Assembly: GCA_951640165.1 (NCBI GenBank)
Contig: OX621245.1
Location: 23,056,330 to 23,120,329 of the forward strand
DNA: 64,000 bases
DNA from: Pseudoips prasinana
Lineage: Eukaryota > Arthropoda > Insecta > Lepidoptera > Nolidae
Reading direction: 5' to 3'
Shown: positions 10,788-22,454 of the stretch, in pieces
Position numbering within the stretch: position 1 is the stretch's first letter
How the letters are laid out: every line of letters starts with the position of its first letter
The notes under the pieces: model-generated
Told to the model about the DNA's origin: nothing
The model's input: the letters and a program-made list of their open reading frames with translations, nothing else
The model's database searches: none
Translations under genes and position numbers: made by a program

Positions 10788-11536
10788 TATATGTATAAAA
10801 ATCAATGCCACTATTCGTTGTAATGTTATAACTCAACACCGCATTTACCGATTTGGCTAATTTTGTTCTTGAATTATTCGTGGAAGTTTAGGGAAGGTAG
10901 TCGTAGAGAAAATTTTAAAAAGTCTTGAAAAAGTGTAAAATGAACATCTTTTAGCAATTTAAAATATTTTTTTGTTTGAATAAATGAACTTAATAATCAT
11001 TTTTCTATTACTATGCCTTATACGTAGCGAAGCACGTACCGCGCCGCTAGTTACTTATAAAAGGTATTTTTAGGGTTCCATAATAGTAGTGAGCAAAGTT
11101 GTCTTCGTAAGTGTATCGTTTCTGAAGGAGCATACTTTGAAGGTGGTAAAATAAATTTGGATGAATAACATTTGTATATTATTTATCTTTTCCCGGTATT
11201 TTCTTGACAGAGTAGTATATGTATAAAAATCAATGCCACTATTCGTTGTAATGTTATAACTCAACACCGCATTTACCGATTTGGCTAATTTTGTTCTTGA
11301 ATTATTCGTGGAAGTTTAGGGAAGGTAGTCGTAGAGAAAATTTTAAAAAGTCTTGAAAAAGTGTAAAATGAACATCTTTTAGCAATTTAAAATATTTTTT
11401 TGTTTGAATAAATGAACTTAATAATCATTTTTCTATTACTATGCCTTATACGTAGCGAAGCACGTACCGCGCCGCTAGTTACTTATAAAAGGTATTTTTA
11501 GGGTTCCATAATAGTAGTGAGCAAAGTTGTCTTCGT
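10681..11536. repeat. 428-bp tandem duplication (two units)
   Basis: Units 10681-11108 and 11109-11536 are nearly identical; I noticed only about two base differences. The unit holds the last ~60 bp of the mariner transposase, the mariner right end and ~320 bp of flank. The string cttcgt ends both units and ttcgt also occurs just before the first, so microhomology-driven unequal exchange is likely. The high identity says it is recent. The flank contains cgccgctagttact, a possible further Helitron-like 3' end. Confidence 0.95.
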
Positions 11537-11684
11537 TGGATACTAGCCCTTATGACTGTCAATGAGCTGTGTATCCCAGTAACCGTAACAGGTAGGCAGT
11601 TTTTCAAAGGAGGTGTATTTATATTCGACTACATCAGAAAAGATATAGGCTAGGGATTTTTGATGTTTGTGCTCGATGTCTGAC

Positions 11685-12109
11685 GATCTTATATGGTGGT
11701 ATGAAATCCTTTGTACGCGAGACTGACTCGCGCTTGGTTAGTTTTAATTGTTTAATAAATGGTAATTATTGTCATGGCCCAGAATAAAGGAACACCCACC
11801 GTATCAGACAGTATAAATAAATTAAAATACCTTCGTCCATTCTGTATCTAAATAATAATACTAATACTCTTAATTGCCCCGAGTAAATTACCCAAAAAAT
11901 GAATATACGAAAATGGAACCCCTATACAAGAACCGTAATTTTCGATCTTTCGGTGATGGTATGGAAATCTTTATGCGCAGGTCAGACTCGCAAATAACTG
12001 CCTTTTAATTGTTTAATAAATGTTAATTATTATCATTGCTAACAATAAAGAACCATCAACCATACTGGCCAGTTAAAAAAATATTAAGATATAGTCGTCC
12101 ATTCTGTAT
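11685..12109. repeat. Old, diverged direct repeat pair (~165 bp each)
   Basis: Segments 11685-11847 and 11944-12109 align along their length: gatctt start, a gactcgc block, taattgtttaataaatg, then cgtccattctgtat. They are diverged. The gactcgc block followed by a T-rich run recalls the 3' end of repeat F (28568-29126), so each unit may contain an ancient F end. Confidence 0.65.
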
Positions 12110-12480
12110 TATTCTAAATTCAGCCGAGTCCATTGTCCAACGCGTGTTTACTCCATAAAAGTTGAATGTTATTGCCCTATCTATGAAAATCGTATACCGT
12201 ACAACATAATGAATTTAATGTGCTCGTAACGGCCTCTTTTATGTCAGTCGTATTCGAAGGAAATAATAGTGATCTAGTGAAATAAGAGGCTATAAGTGGA
12301 TGTCAAGAAATTAACAGACGGTCCGGGTGTCAGATGTTAAAGTTGCGTAACCGACTTTTGTTGTCTAATTAATTGCAAGCAAAACTTCTTAAGCTGCAAT
12401 TTGATTATCGATGAGTTTTTATCGTCATTTAAATAAATAAATAAGGTTCTACAGCGACAAATTAAATTATATTATATTAA

Positions 12481-12646
12481 TCACACTAATATTATAAAGG
12501 CGAAAGTTTATGAGTGTAAAGTGTGTTGTATGTTTGTTACTTCTTCACATCTAAACGGATGGAGCGATTTTAATAAAATTTGGTATGGAGTTAGGTTATA
12601 ATGATTTATAAAGTTTAACGTGGGTAAAACCGCGGGGCACAGCTAG
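12481..12646 (+). mobile_element. Non-autonomous Helitron-like element, family D, copy 1
   Basis: Starts TCACACTAATATTATAAAGG after an A. Ends with a gtgggtaaaaccgcgg stem region and gcacagCTAG before a T. Family D differs from family E in its 5' end and body but has nearly the same last ~35 bp. It is about 165 bp with no coding sequence. Confidence 0.85.
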
Positions 12647-12795
12647 TTATATATATATTTTAAAAAGTAAAAACTTCGCACTACATGGCTTCCAAACTGA
12701 GTTTATCCCGTATTCTGAAAAACTGTGGCTCTCTTTATTTACAGTCACAAACATGTGCTGTAGTTTATTTATCTGAGAATATTCTATATGTCGCA

Positions 12796-12979
12796 CAGGC
12801 AGTGGCCCGCGGTTTTACTCGCGTTAAACTTAAAAAAATATAGCCTATGTGTTATTCGGATATATAAGCTATATTACTACAAAGTTTCATTTAATCCGTT
12901 CGGTAGTTTTTGCGTGAAAGTGTAACAAACATACACACCCACACACTCACAAACTTTCGCCTTTAGAATATTAGTGTGA
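12796..12979 (-). mobile_element. Non-autonomous Helitron-like element, family D, copy 2
   Basis: The minus-strand 5' end TCACACTAATATTCTAAAGG lies at 12979, followed on the plus side by T. The 3' end is mutated (CTAG is not intact) but the cgcg stem remains. Together with copy 1 it forms a tail-to-tail pair 150 bp apart. Confidence 0.75.
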
Positions 12980-13305
12980 TTAAATTAGATCAACTGAAAC
13001 TTACATTATAATATTAGTGTGCTTAGTAGCTTCCTGCAGGTTTTTGTTTTCATCAAATATAAGAATAATATAAGTATTGCGATAAGTTAGATTATTTTGG
13101 TCTCGTCATTTGTCATACAGGTTTCCCACCTAGTCCGTACTAGTCTCTCACACAGATTTCGCCCCTTAAATGTTATGCATTAATTAATTAATTACTTAAT
13201 AAGAAATGTTTCTTTGATTTGTCAGTGTGAGAGAAGAAAATAAAGCTATGGTTACTATTACTATTTTTTATTATATTTTAATGTTTATGTGTTTAATACA
13301 TAGGT

Positions 13306-13556
13306 AATAATAATATCTAGGAACAATGTCACACAGATCATCCTAGCCCCAAACTAAGCAAAGCTTGTACTATGGGTACCAGGCGACGATATACATACTT
13401 ATATAGATAGATAAATACTTAAATACATAGAAAACATCCATGACTCAGAAACAAATATTCGTGCTCATCACACAAATATTTGCACTTACCGGGTTTCGAA
13501 CCCAGGACCACCAGCTTAGTGGCAGGAGCACTACCAACTAGGCTACGGTGACCGTC
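13306..13556 (-). mobile_element. tRNA-derived SINE, family A, copy 2
   Basis: Full-length copy with A box TAGCCTAGTTGG and a B box close to GGTTCGAAACC on the minus strand. It carries the family A body. An ATT-rich tail lies at its left end. Confidence 0.85.
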
Positions 13557-14342
13557 AATACATAGGTAGCTAAGTCGTCTTTTATTGGATTATTTCAATA
13601 ATACAACTGTACGTGTGTGTGTGTATAGAATATACAATATCAATTATACAGAGCTGATACGATTGTTCGATTTCTATTAATTAATATATCCAAACATTTA
13701 CTTAAAAAATTTATTCCACAAAATACTTAATAGAAAATATCCAGCTGAATGAATTTTGATCCAGTATCGATGCAGACAAGCCTCTATAGTTCTTGTCTTT
13801 GAAGATGGCGTCAATATTTTTACTGTGCAAACGCATTATATGCAAAATAGCGTTATCTCTGGTGAAAAGTAGATACTATTCTACGCTAATCTAGTACAAT
13901 TCTAAGGTACTTACTAAAAGTATACATACATGCTTGGAATATTGAGATAAATAAAATCTCTTGTCATTGTACCTACATACATTTAAGTGTCACATACTAT
14001 GTTATCAGTACAAGATATAGTCACAGTAAACTTCCACAATATGACATGATTTATAACAGTATCTGTTGTAACAGTTCTGCGATGACGTAATAATAGATAC
14101 AAATAAGTATATATCAACAAGTATACGTCTGTAAATAAATAGTTCATAGAGAGCTATATCGCTTTTATTTGTATTCATATAGATCTGATAAACCCATTTG
14201 TTATTTTTACAAATGAACAGTCAAATATCATACTAGAACTGGCGAGTAAGCTTGTGGAAACCGCTCTATAAGTAAACTGACTTTAGGTCAATTTGCACTA
14301 ATCATTCCCTTTAATGCTAGTGTTAATAAGGAGCACACTACC
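13557..14342. other. No recognisable feature
   Basis: AT-rich sequence with no coding or repeat signal recognised. Confidence 0.4.
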
Positions 14343-14343
14343 G

Positions 14344-14721
14344 TAGAACGATGATACATATATACATAGATGTATAGGTACACATATATATTGAAGCTTC
14401 TTCGATTGAAATACTCAATTGAAGTGTATTTCAATGTATCGAAAACGAGGAAAAGAGATGTTTTTGGAGAGTCTGCCATGTGAAAAGGTAGATTGAAAAG
14501 CAATTAACACAAAAAATTCAACTTCTAACCTGTAGAACGATGATACATATATACATAGATGTATAGGTACAAATATATATTGAAGCTTCTTCGATTGAAA
14601 TACTCAATTGAAGTGTATTTCAATGTATCGAAAACGAGGAAAAGAGATGTTTTTGGAGAGTCTGCCATGTGAAAAGGTAGATTGAAAAGCAATTAACACA
14701 AAAAATTCGACTTCTAACCTG
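14344..14721. repeat. 189-bp tandem duplication (two units)
   Basis: Units 14344-14532 and 14533-14721 differ at only two positions that I can see (gtacaca/gtacaaa and ttcaact/ttcgact), so the duplication is recent. The unit is AT-rich with no recognised gene. The 14288-14503 reading frame is incidental. Confidence 0.95.
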
Positions 14722-14812
14722 ATCAATGCAATGTCCGAATAGAATAGCTTTAGGCAGATGAAAACCATAATTTATTGTGATCTTTTAAAATGTTACGTGC
14801 TATCTTACACAC

Positions 14813-14959
14813 ACAGCTGTGCCCCGCGGGTTTACCCGCGTTAAGTTAAAGAAAGCAATAAAGTTTCAACATAATCTGTTCCGTAGTTTTTGCGTGATAG
14901 AGTTACAAGCATCCATTCATCCATAATCACAAACTTCAGCATTTATAATATTAGTAGGA
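14813..14959 (-). mobile_element. Non-autonomous Helitron-like element, family D, copy 3 (diverged)
   Basis: The minus-strand 3' end keeps the GCGGGTAAACCCGCG stem and ggcacagct. The CTAG terminus and the 5' TCACAC are both mutated. The body matches copy 2 best. Confidence 0.7.
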
Positions 14960-15032
14960 TGTATTACCTGATTATAGATACTCAATCAAAGCCGGGAGAG
15001 TAAGAATACCCTTTTTTTTACTTTTTTCTTTA

Positions 15033-15253
15033 CATTGTCACACAGATCCTCCTAGCCCCAAACTAAGCAAAGCTTGTACTATGGGTACTAGGCGACGATA
15101 TACATACTTCTATACTTAGATACATAGAAAACATCCATGACTCAGAAACAAATATTCGTGCTCTTCACACAAATATTTGCACTTACCGGGATTCGAACCC
15201 AGGACCACAAGCTTCGTAGGCAGGAGCACTACCAACTAGGCTACGGTGACCGT
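15033..15253 (-). mobile_element. tRNA-derived SINE, family A, copy 3
   Basis: Carries a B box GGTTCGAATCC and A box TAGCCTAGTTGG on the minus strand. There is a ~20-bp internal deletion in the tail relative to copy 2 (tacttctatacttagataca). Confidence 0.85.
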
Positions 15254-15550
15254 AATTGTTTCAGTTAAGACACTGACGTTATCCTTACATATTTTCCTTA
15301 ACAACACAATTATTTGTTCTGTTTTCGGGCTTAGCAGTCAAATTTACTAACCACTAGATCAAAAAGCGATTGAAATGAATAACTAGATAAAATTTTTGCT
15401 TTGAGGTCAATGTATATTTTTTTAAATGGACCACAAAGTTAATTGAAAATACCATTGCTCGCCAAAAATAGCTATTCGACAACTAAACAAATTCTGCGAG
15501 CTGAGGGGTTAATGTCCGTTTTTATTCAGCTTTTGCATAAAAAGATTTGT

Positions 15551-15954
15551 TTATACAACATGTAACGTACTTAACGCACACCCTCAAACACCCCAATTAG
15601 AATATTATGTTGTAATCATAATACACCCACTGAATTTTTTATTTAACATGTATATGCATTGTTATTTACTAAATGAGTTTCTTTGAATAAAGTTTAGTTT
15701 TCTTTATTTTGTATTGAATCACGGAATTTTTATGAATACAAATACACTGCGATTTTAAAAGTCTTATTACTTTGACTTACGGTCCATTTCAATTTATTTT
15801 GACTGTGCTGGGTTAATATGACAATAATTTCCGTAGTTTTAATTATTTTGGAATATAAAATTACCTATATTAAAAACGATATAAATCGATTCAGCAAACG
15901 ATTCTGAACGAACTATTTTCAGGATGTGCGTTAATTAAGTTACATGTTGTATAA
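15551..15954. mobile_element. Non-autonomous TIR element, family M, copy 2
   Basis: Ends TTATACAACATGTAAC and GTTACATGTTGTATAA are exact inverted repeats, and ~400 bp align with 4119-4521. No coding capacity. Comparison of the two copies suggests the outermost TTATACA belongs partly to this insertion site. Confidence 0.8.
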
Positions 15955-16500
15955 GTAATCAATAATAACAAAGTTGTAACGCATCGCACTAAGAAGTCGA
16001 ATGTCACTTTCTTCAATACATTTTTCTCTCGTTAATATCCATAACCATACTCCTAAAAATAGTATAAGTAAGAGCTTAACAGCTGGCTATTGAAATAAAA
16101 ACCATCTTTAAAATAAAACGAACAAAAACACTTAAAATAAATTTAATATTACCACTACAGAATAAAAATGATCGGAAGCAGCCAGACAAAGCCAGCGTCC
16201 GAGTCTGGAACTCATAAGGACCGCATTCAAACTACTTATAAATATCTGGCATCATTCCAACGCATCAACCATAGAAAAATAGATGATAAGAGAACCAAAA
16301 GTGGATAATATTTCACATACATTAATGTAATATGTAAATGTAATGTATGCAAACAAATAATTATTATTATATTATATTATTATTATATAAAGGGCTAAAA
16401 TACAAATATTTGATACATGCATGATGATGCACATTTGGTGTTCACCGGTGAGACCATCGACATTATCTTGTTCTTGTTTAAAGTCTACATTTGTATCAGG
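15955..16500. other. No recognisable feature
   Basis: AT-rich sequence, including an att-rich microsatellite near 16360-16390. Confidence 0.4.
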
Positions 16501-16504
16501 GCGG

Positions 16505-17049
16505 GATATCCTGGGACATCACGGCGATCTGACTGAACCCAAATTAAGCAGACCTTGTACTATCGAAACCAGATAACTAAAATACTAGATTTACTACTTA
16601 TATAGATAACTAGCTGTACCTCACGGTTTTACCCGCGTTAAATTTTATAAATTATCACAGCTCCTCCCCCGTTGGCGATAGCGTGATAATATGTAGCCTA
16701 TATGTTGACCCGACCTCTTAGTAATATTCATGCAAAATTTGAAGTAAATCCATGCAGTACTTTTTGAGTTTAGACCGGACATACATACAGACATACAGAC
16801 TAAAAATTCTAAAAACTATATTTTGGGCTTCAATATCGATAGTAGATCACGTACCAAGTATCCTTTAAAAAAATATTCAATGTAGGTACAGTTTGACTTT
16901 CCTAAGATTTAATTATATGTATAGATTACACCTGACTCAAGACAATCAGACATGTTCATGCAGACAAATATCTGTCCTGGGTGGGAATCGAACCCACCAC
17001 GACCTGCGGCGTGAAAGGCAAGTATCTACCAACCTCGCCAACGGTCGTC
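16505..17049 (-). mobile_element. tRNA-derived SINE, family B, copy 1, split by a Helitron
   Basis: The left part 16505-16609 (tail, tcctgggacat ... tatatagataa) and right part 16926-17049 (ttacacc ... ccaacctcgccaac) form one family B SINE. On the minus strand the right part has an A box TTGGCGAGGTTGG and a B box GGTTCGATTCC. The SINE is interrupted exactly at gataa/ttacacc by the Helitron at 16610-16925. Confidence 0.85.
16610..16925 (-). mobile_element. Non-autonomous Helitron-like element, family E, copy 3
   Basis: On the minus strand it starts TCTATACATATAATTAAATC and ends CTAG. The interrupted SINE shows the empty site, so the insertion lies between A (16609) and T (16926) with no target duplication. 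That is direct evidence for Helitron-style insertion and fixes both ends. Confidence 0.9.
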
Positions 17050-17156
17050 ATCAAGTCGCCACAATACCTCTGTATTGTGGGGACTTGATTACTCTTGCTG
17101 AGGTTGTAGCGAGGCGATTACATTAACCACTGCGCAATACGCGCGGTCAAATTTGA
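17050..17156 (-). repeat. Hairpin plus SINE P head fragment
   Basis: 17050-17089 is a hairpin with 18-bp arms (17050-17067, 17072-17089), one mismatch and a 4-nt loop ctct. It is followed by gcgattacattaaccactgcgc, which on the minus strand resembles the tRNA-like head (GCGCAGTGGTTAATG) seen at 29345 and 47790-47925. Confidence 0.6.
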
Positions 17157-17290
17157 GGCCTTCACTTAACACTAAGCTTAGGAACAGGTAAGACTAGGAT
17201 CATATACAATAACACATTACGGGAAAAAAATATATATATCGGCAGAATTATTACCCAGTCGTTATGGCGGCACGTGTGGCGGCTTCGCAA

Positions 17291-17352
17291 GTATAGACGC
17301 CAGCACATCCAGCTACCCCAATCTGTCAAATTTATTTTATATGAATTAAAAC
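17291..17352. mobile_element. Half copy of MITE family H
   Basis: Contains one terminal repeat (gacgccagcacatccagctac and following ccccaatctgtcaaattt). The matching opposite end found in the other copies (32351, 44571, 48412) is absent. Confidence 0.65.
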
Positions 17353-17439
17353 CCAAGTGCAGGTGTTGTCTTTTAAAAGTAAAGAAAAAAATAAATCGTT
17401 GATATAGTCTCATAGCCAGATGCTTTCACCGTTCCATAA

Positions 17440-17700
17440 GAGATCGGTGACGTTAAGCAACTAGTCTGGTGGTTAGTTCATAGACCCATCTATGAACTGA
17501 CCACCAGCCTAGTTGCCAGCCTTACGATCAAAATGGTTTAACTTCTGAACATCTTCGTGCTTCGGAAGTCACGCGAAGCTGTAGGTTCCGGTTGTGGTAA
17601 TTAGACAACAGTCGTTAAGCTATGTCAAAGGCCTACTGGATGGCTTGAAAAACTCTGACATTAGATTAACCACTGCCCATATGATAAATAAGTAAGTATA
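17440..17700 (+). repeat. Interspersed repeat, family I, copy 2, with internal snap-back
   Basis: Aligns with 43995-44225: gttaagcaa, ttagttcatagac, ttcgtgcttcgg, gttaagctatgtcaaaggcct, ccactgcccata. Within it, 17457-17484 and 17489-17516 form a 28-bp inverted duplication (2 mismatches, loop ccca) that the 44-kb copy lacks. The extra arm was therefore added inside an existing repeat. Confidence 0.75.
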
Positions 17701-18405
17701 ATAGTAGTTTAATTAAAATACTGCAGCTAGTAGCTACATATGGCTCACTTCATTATGTGAAGTTGGAGAGATAGATATGTATTCTTAATATAGTTAATTT
17801 TGTGTGACATTTGTGTATTTAGTTTGGTCGGATTGACATTCGGATTAAACCAGTTACTCGACATTCATGTTATACTTCTGTAAGCGGTCAAGTTCTCTTA
17901 CTGTCACATACACTGTGGTAACACTGCTGGAAAACATTTAGTTTTGTTTAGTATTTCAATGTGCTGAAACAACTTAAAAATGATACCAGTTATATTCTAC
18001 CACATGTCAAAATATAAATGTTTAACTGTGTCCGTTTTGAGCATTGTTTTGTGAATGTTTTATTTCATTCCGGTTATGTATTCGATAAGTTGAATAAAAC
18101 ATAATCACGAAATTCAACCGGTATAACTGTTATATTTCAAAAACCTTGTGATTTATAACAAAAAGCTCCATACTATAATTTTATGGCTGGATAAAGTTCA
18201 GTACTAATATATAGAGGAAACATTCTTATTAAAATTCACATATCTTTTTAGATTTTACTCACTAGTTTACAATTATCTCGTAATGATAAGTATCCATATT
18301 AGGTTAAAATTGGTTTAGTAAAATTATTAAATACGTGACCTATAGCTGTGTATCCAGTATTTGACGTCAATTTAACACAATTCAGTTCAATTCGTCAATT
18401 TACAA
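17701..18405. other. No recognisable feature
   Basis: Low-complexity AT-rich sequence; no repeats or reading frames of note. Confidence 0.4.
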
Positions 18406-18410
18406 CCCCA

Positions 18411-18670
18411 TCATCATCATTATTATAACAGCTGTAAAAAGTCTACTGCTGGACAAAAGCGTCCACCAAGAATAATCTTGAGGGGATATATAATCGCCAC
18501 GCTTGGCAGACGGGTTTAGATTGCAGTGTGATGATAATAGTACTCAGAGAGACGCTGCTGCCAGTCCTCTGGGAGATACTCCCTCGGGTCGACTTTTACG
18601 CCCCCCACGGGATGAGATGGAGTGATGATATTCTGTCTGATATTCGCGCGCCGTCACCACACAACAAACC
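18411..18670 (-). repeat. SINE-like repeat with RTE-type tail (family N), copy 2
   Basis: Begins on the plus strand with catcatcatcat, then ctgctggacaaaagcg. This is the reverse complement of the RTE-like 3' end plus (GAT)n tail. The rest matches the 61397-61655 copy through ctcgggtcgacttttacgcc. The 18528-18776 reading frame is incidental to it. Confidence 0.7.
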
Positions 18671-20060
18671 ACGACCCCATTCTCCCATAATTCTCTTTCT
18701 TAGACAAGATCATCTGTCCGAAGCATGCATGGTTATTTGCAATTCGACACGCATAAGTCTAAATTGGCTGTGCTAGTAATGTTCCTACCTTAATGTCGAT
18801 AGAGCATCTTACGTATAATGTTCTAACAGGCCTTTATATTGTTAGGACTGGACTATGCTTATATTGTTTGTAGAACCTGTTAGAGTTCATATGTAACAGA
18901 TATATATTAATACGAGATTCTGTGTCATAACAATTACCTAACATTATTTTATTAAAATAATCTGACGACTCACTTGGACCTAATAATGTTAGGTTTTAAT
19001 TGTAACGTTATACATTATGTAAGTAAATCTTAAGTGACTGACAAGTGCTCGTATAATGGCTTTGTGTTTGTTTAAAGTTCAAACACAAAATAAATCAAAA
19101 GATATTGTTAACAATTTAAACACATTTTATCTCATGTAGTTCATTTACGTAGGCGCATACTTAGTACTATCGTCAAAATGAAATTATCACTTCAATTAGA
19201 ATTTGTACCCATTCATGTTGTTGTTGTGTGGTTCAATGGTTTGGCAGTAGTTCTTTGTTTATTCTCACCTGTTTGTGTCAATATTTATTTAAATAAATGA
19301 AATGATAATAAATGTTCTCAGTTAGTCACTAACAATTTAAGTTATTAACAGTCACGCGGCGCGTGATGGTTCAGTCTCTAAATTATTTACAAATTTCAAT
19401 TTAGTATGGCTAAAGATAGAACACTTCACACTTGACCTTTTAAAAGATCACATTGTACTTATCGTTGGCTCCAAGGTATTCTATTCTGACACTTCAATAA
19501 TCACGTTTATTGGGTGAATCCTTTTTGTTAATCGCTTTTCAATCGACCCTTTCACGTGACTGACCCTCGGGAAAGTACTCTTTTTCTCGCTTTCGAGAGA
19601 TTGTAAAACCATTTTAACAGGGAACCTAGAGCACTGATTTTCGTTATAGTTTCAAAATGTATAAAAGTACGGTTTCACGGTAGATATTGGTGGGGTGCTA
19701 AATGAATTCTTTCGTACTAAAACTTAATACACTGGTATTTTTGGACGCAGTGAAACGAGGGCGGGAAATCACACGAGAACACAATAAAATTGCATGGAGA
19801 AGAAATGGAGACCGTTTTGAGACTCATATAAGTATTACAATTCACCGGCGTGTATGTTTTTCACTCACTCCATAGCTTGCATTGTACTGCTGAGCGCTTA
19901 ATACCATTGTGATAATTATATACGTCTTCATTTACGATTGACGCCAAGTTTCGATCGTGCTGCGTCGACCGTGAGCGAAAGAGTAAAAATGGACTATTTT
20001 ACTATGGATTGAAACCGGAAGCAAGTGGATCAAGATTTATCGTGTACCTCTACAAGACTT
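18671..20060. other. No recognisable feature
   Basis: About 1.4 kb with no transposon fragment recognised; possibly unique intron or intergenic DNA. Confidence 0.45.
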
Positions 20061-20114
20061 AGAGATTATCTTTAAATTTCAGCCAGTCAGTCATCTGCTA
20101 TTATAATATTATTT

Positions 20115-20309
20115 TTGACAAATGAAGCATGTTTAGGCTGGTATTATGATTTTATCATGAATTATAGGATGTCTCCCCGTAAGGAAGAAATAAGAAACAT
20201 ATTTTTATACGTGAAGTATGTTCGTTTGTGGAATGCGCTGCCGTTGTATATAAGACGTGCACAAACACTAAGTGGATTCCAAAATCTTGTCAGGGACCAC
20301 TACTAAATG
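20115..20309 (+). pseudogene. Non-LTR retrotransposon, C-terminal ORF2 remnant
   Basis: The frame ends VRLWNALPLYIRRAQTLSGF and then a stop after RDHY, the usual form of the C-terminus of LINE reverse-transcriptase proteins (an aromatic-W/F-N-x-L-P block followed by a short helix). A LINE 3' end lies 200 bp downstream (20524-20650), in keeping with a 5'-truncated insertion. The N-terminal part of the frame is decayed. Confidence 0.6.
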
Positions 20310-20523
20310 ATAGTTTGAAAGTATTAAGGGTTTTACAGCGATGCTGATTGCTTACTAAATATATATTTATAATAGATAAATGATATTTATATGAACAGAC
20401 ATATGAAAAATTAGATAATACGTATAATAAGATATAAATGCAGCTAGTACCTTTTAGGAAAATCGTTTTGTACACCGGCTACAGACCCCATCTCTTTACC
20501 TCCTTACTTCTTTCACTACCTAG

Positions 20524-20650
20524 GTTGCCTGGAAGAGTTCACATTTTGTGATGTGGCCGCCAATTGTTCTTTTATAATTTGTATATTTTCTCAGTTTGTA
20601 ATGTTTTTTGATGTGTTTAATAACGAACTTTGTCTATCTCATTTAGTATC
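20524..20650 (+). repeat. LINE 3' end (gttgcctggaagag type)
   Basis: The block TTGCCTGGAAGA followed by a tcaca..tgtga mini-stem and ggccgccaattgt recurs at 45647-45755. The mini-stem and conserved position near the end of the element suggest a structure recognised by the reverse transcriptase. Probably the 3' end of the element at 20115-20309. Confidence 0.6.
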
Positions 20651-22440
20651 CAAGTACTAGCAGCACTATAACTTTAATTGTTTAGGATTTAGGAACGAAT
20701 CCTAGAATTATTTTATCTTTATAACTACACATAAATATACATGGCAAGTTCTAAGTAAATTAAATATAATCACCGTGGTACCATTCCTCAGATAAAATTA
20801 ATCCTTGAGAGTTTTCGATTGGACCGAAAACTTTTTTAATATTAACTTTAATGATCACGATTTCCGTACCACCAATTTAATGAGAATATAAGGGTGAAAG
20901 TGACAGCCTATAAATATGTATGTTTATGGCGGGCTCCCAATTAATATGCTAAAACGGAATCCTCATGATGCACCGCCGTCAGTTTGCTTATTTGTCGGTC
21001 CGTCTGTGCCAGCGGCATATATCCCAGCAACTGCTAATGAGAGACACATGTTGACGACTTTTACGGTTTAACAAGAAAGCGAACAGCTTCAATGTTGACT
21101 CAGTTGCGTGGCAGCACTAACGGAATCCTAAGAATGCTAGCAGGGAAAACGAATAGTCCATTCTTTGAACATTGGGTTCGGCTCCACGTATCGACCCGAT
21201 GTTCAAATCCTACTGGATATAAGATATAAACCCTAATTATGTTCTTACTAATATAGTTTTGAGTATTTTGTATTAATACTATATGGCTTTGTCATAGATA
21301 AAATAAAGTATTTATTATTAATGCTATAAAGATTCAAACAAAAAAAAACTAATCGTAGCTTACCTAACCTTATTTCAAAAGAAAATTTCTCCAAAGAAAA
21401 TGTTGGTTTTTGGAAAACATGGGTTTCTTTCATAAACTATTTTTATATAATTGTATGCCACGTTGTCTTTGGGCGGTCAACATAGAACAAAAGCGTGTTG
21501 ATATCCCATCAATGATGCATTGGGCCTCCCCAGAACATCGTTGCCCTTGTCCAGCAGTCGAACTATTTGGGTGTAAATGCTGATAACCATGATCTGCAGC
21601 TTATGGTCTAAAAAAATTAATAAATATAGTTCATAGATTGAAGATGTTCTATAGAATTTAACCAGATTTTTTTTATATATTAGTCTTCATATATTAACTC
21701 AATAATGCGGACCGGTTAGTACTTAATACTTATAAGAAAGGTTAAGGTAACTTTAAGGAAGTTAATTTTGCACACCATGTTATTTTTGTTTTATTGTGAG
21801 TTTATTTAAAATTTCCAATATTCATTAACAATTTACAAATCTCAATTATTATTACAAATATTAATTATACTAAGTGAAAATCTAACATGCGAGCATGGTG
21901 CCTGAAATGGGAAATTAAATTACATTTAACATTTCAGGCACCATACGCACAGATGTTGTATCTAAAATTTAAAAAAAAAATCGACACCGTATGTGGTTTT
22001 GACTGCTTTTATTAGAAGAGTTTTAGTTTTATAAGTAATTATTATCATCGGCTTATTTGTTATAGTTCAATTCCATAGTGTATACTTAACAACAAACGAC
22101 CATAATCTATGTATATCTTTCCCTCATTCTGGAATTGATAGCGGTCAAACAAATCTTAAATAGAATTGAAATAAAATTTTTAGGTACCTTATTTGATTTA
22201 AAATAGTAATAGAGAAATATTCCTATCTTTAATGAAGCCCTAACAAGCCACGGATACAGTTACGACACAATTTTCTTAATTGTGATTGTTACCAGTAAAG
22301 GTTATTTGGCTTTTCTTTTTAAAATTTTAATTTATAATGTGATTATTTAATGATCATAAATATACAAAGCAAATGATGAGCACCTTGTTTTCTAAAATCT
22401 CCCTAAAGTTAGTTAGTTTTAACTAAAATTATAGAATTAT
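20651..22440. other. Mostly unrecognised; small inverted repeat at 21895-21944
   Basis: An inverted repeat of 15-bp exact arms (ATGGTGCCTGAAATG and its complement) with a 20-nt loop lies at 21895-21944. Near 21530-21600 ccttgtccagcag followed by gctgataaccatgat may be a very old RTE-type tail. Otherwise I see nothing. Confidence 0.45.
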
Positions 22441-22454
22441 GTTTTAAACTGTTC

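Noticed and set aside
10578..11267. Minus-strand frames of 65-77 codons repeated in both tandem units
   Set aside because: They lie antisense to the mariner end and appear twice only because of the 428-bp duplication.
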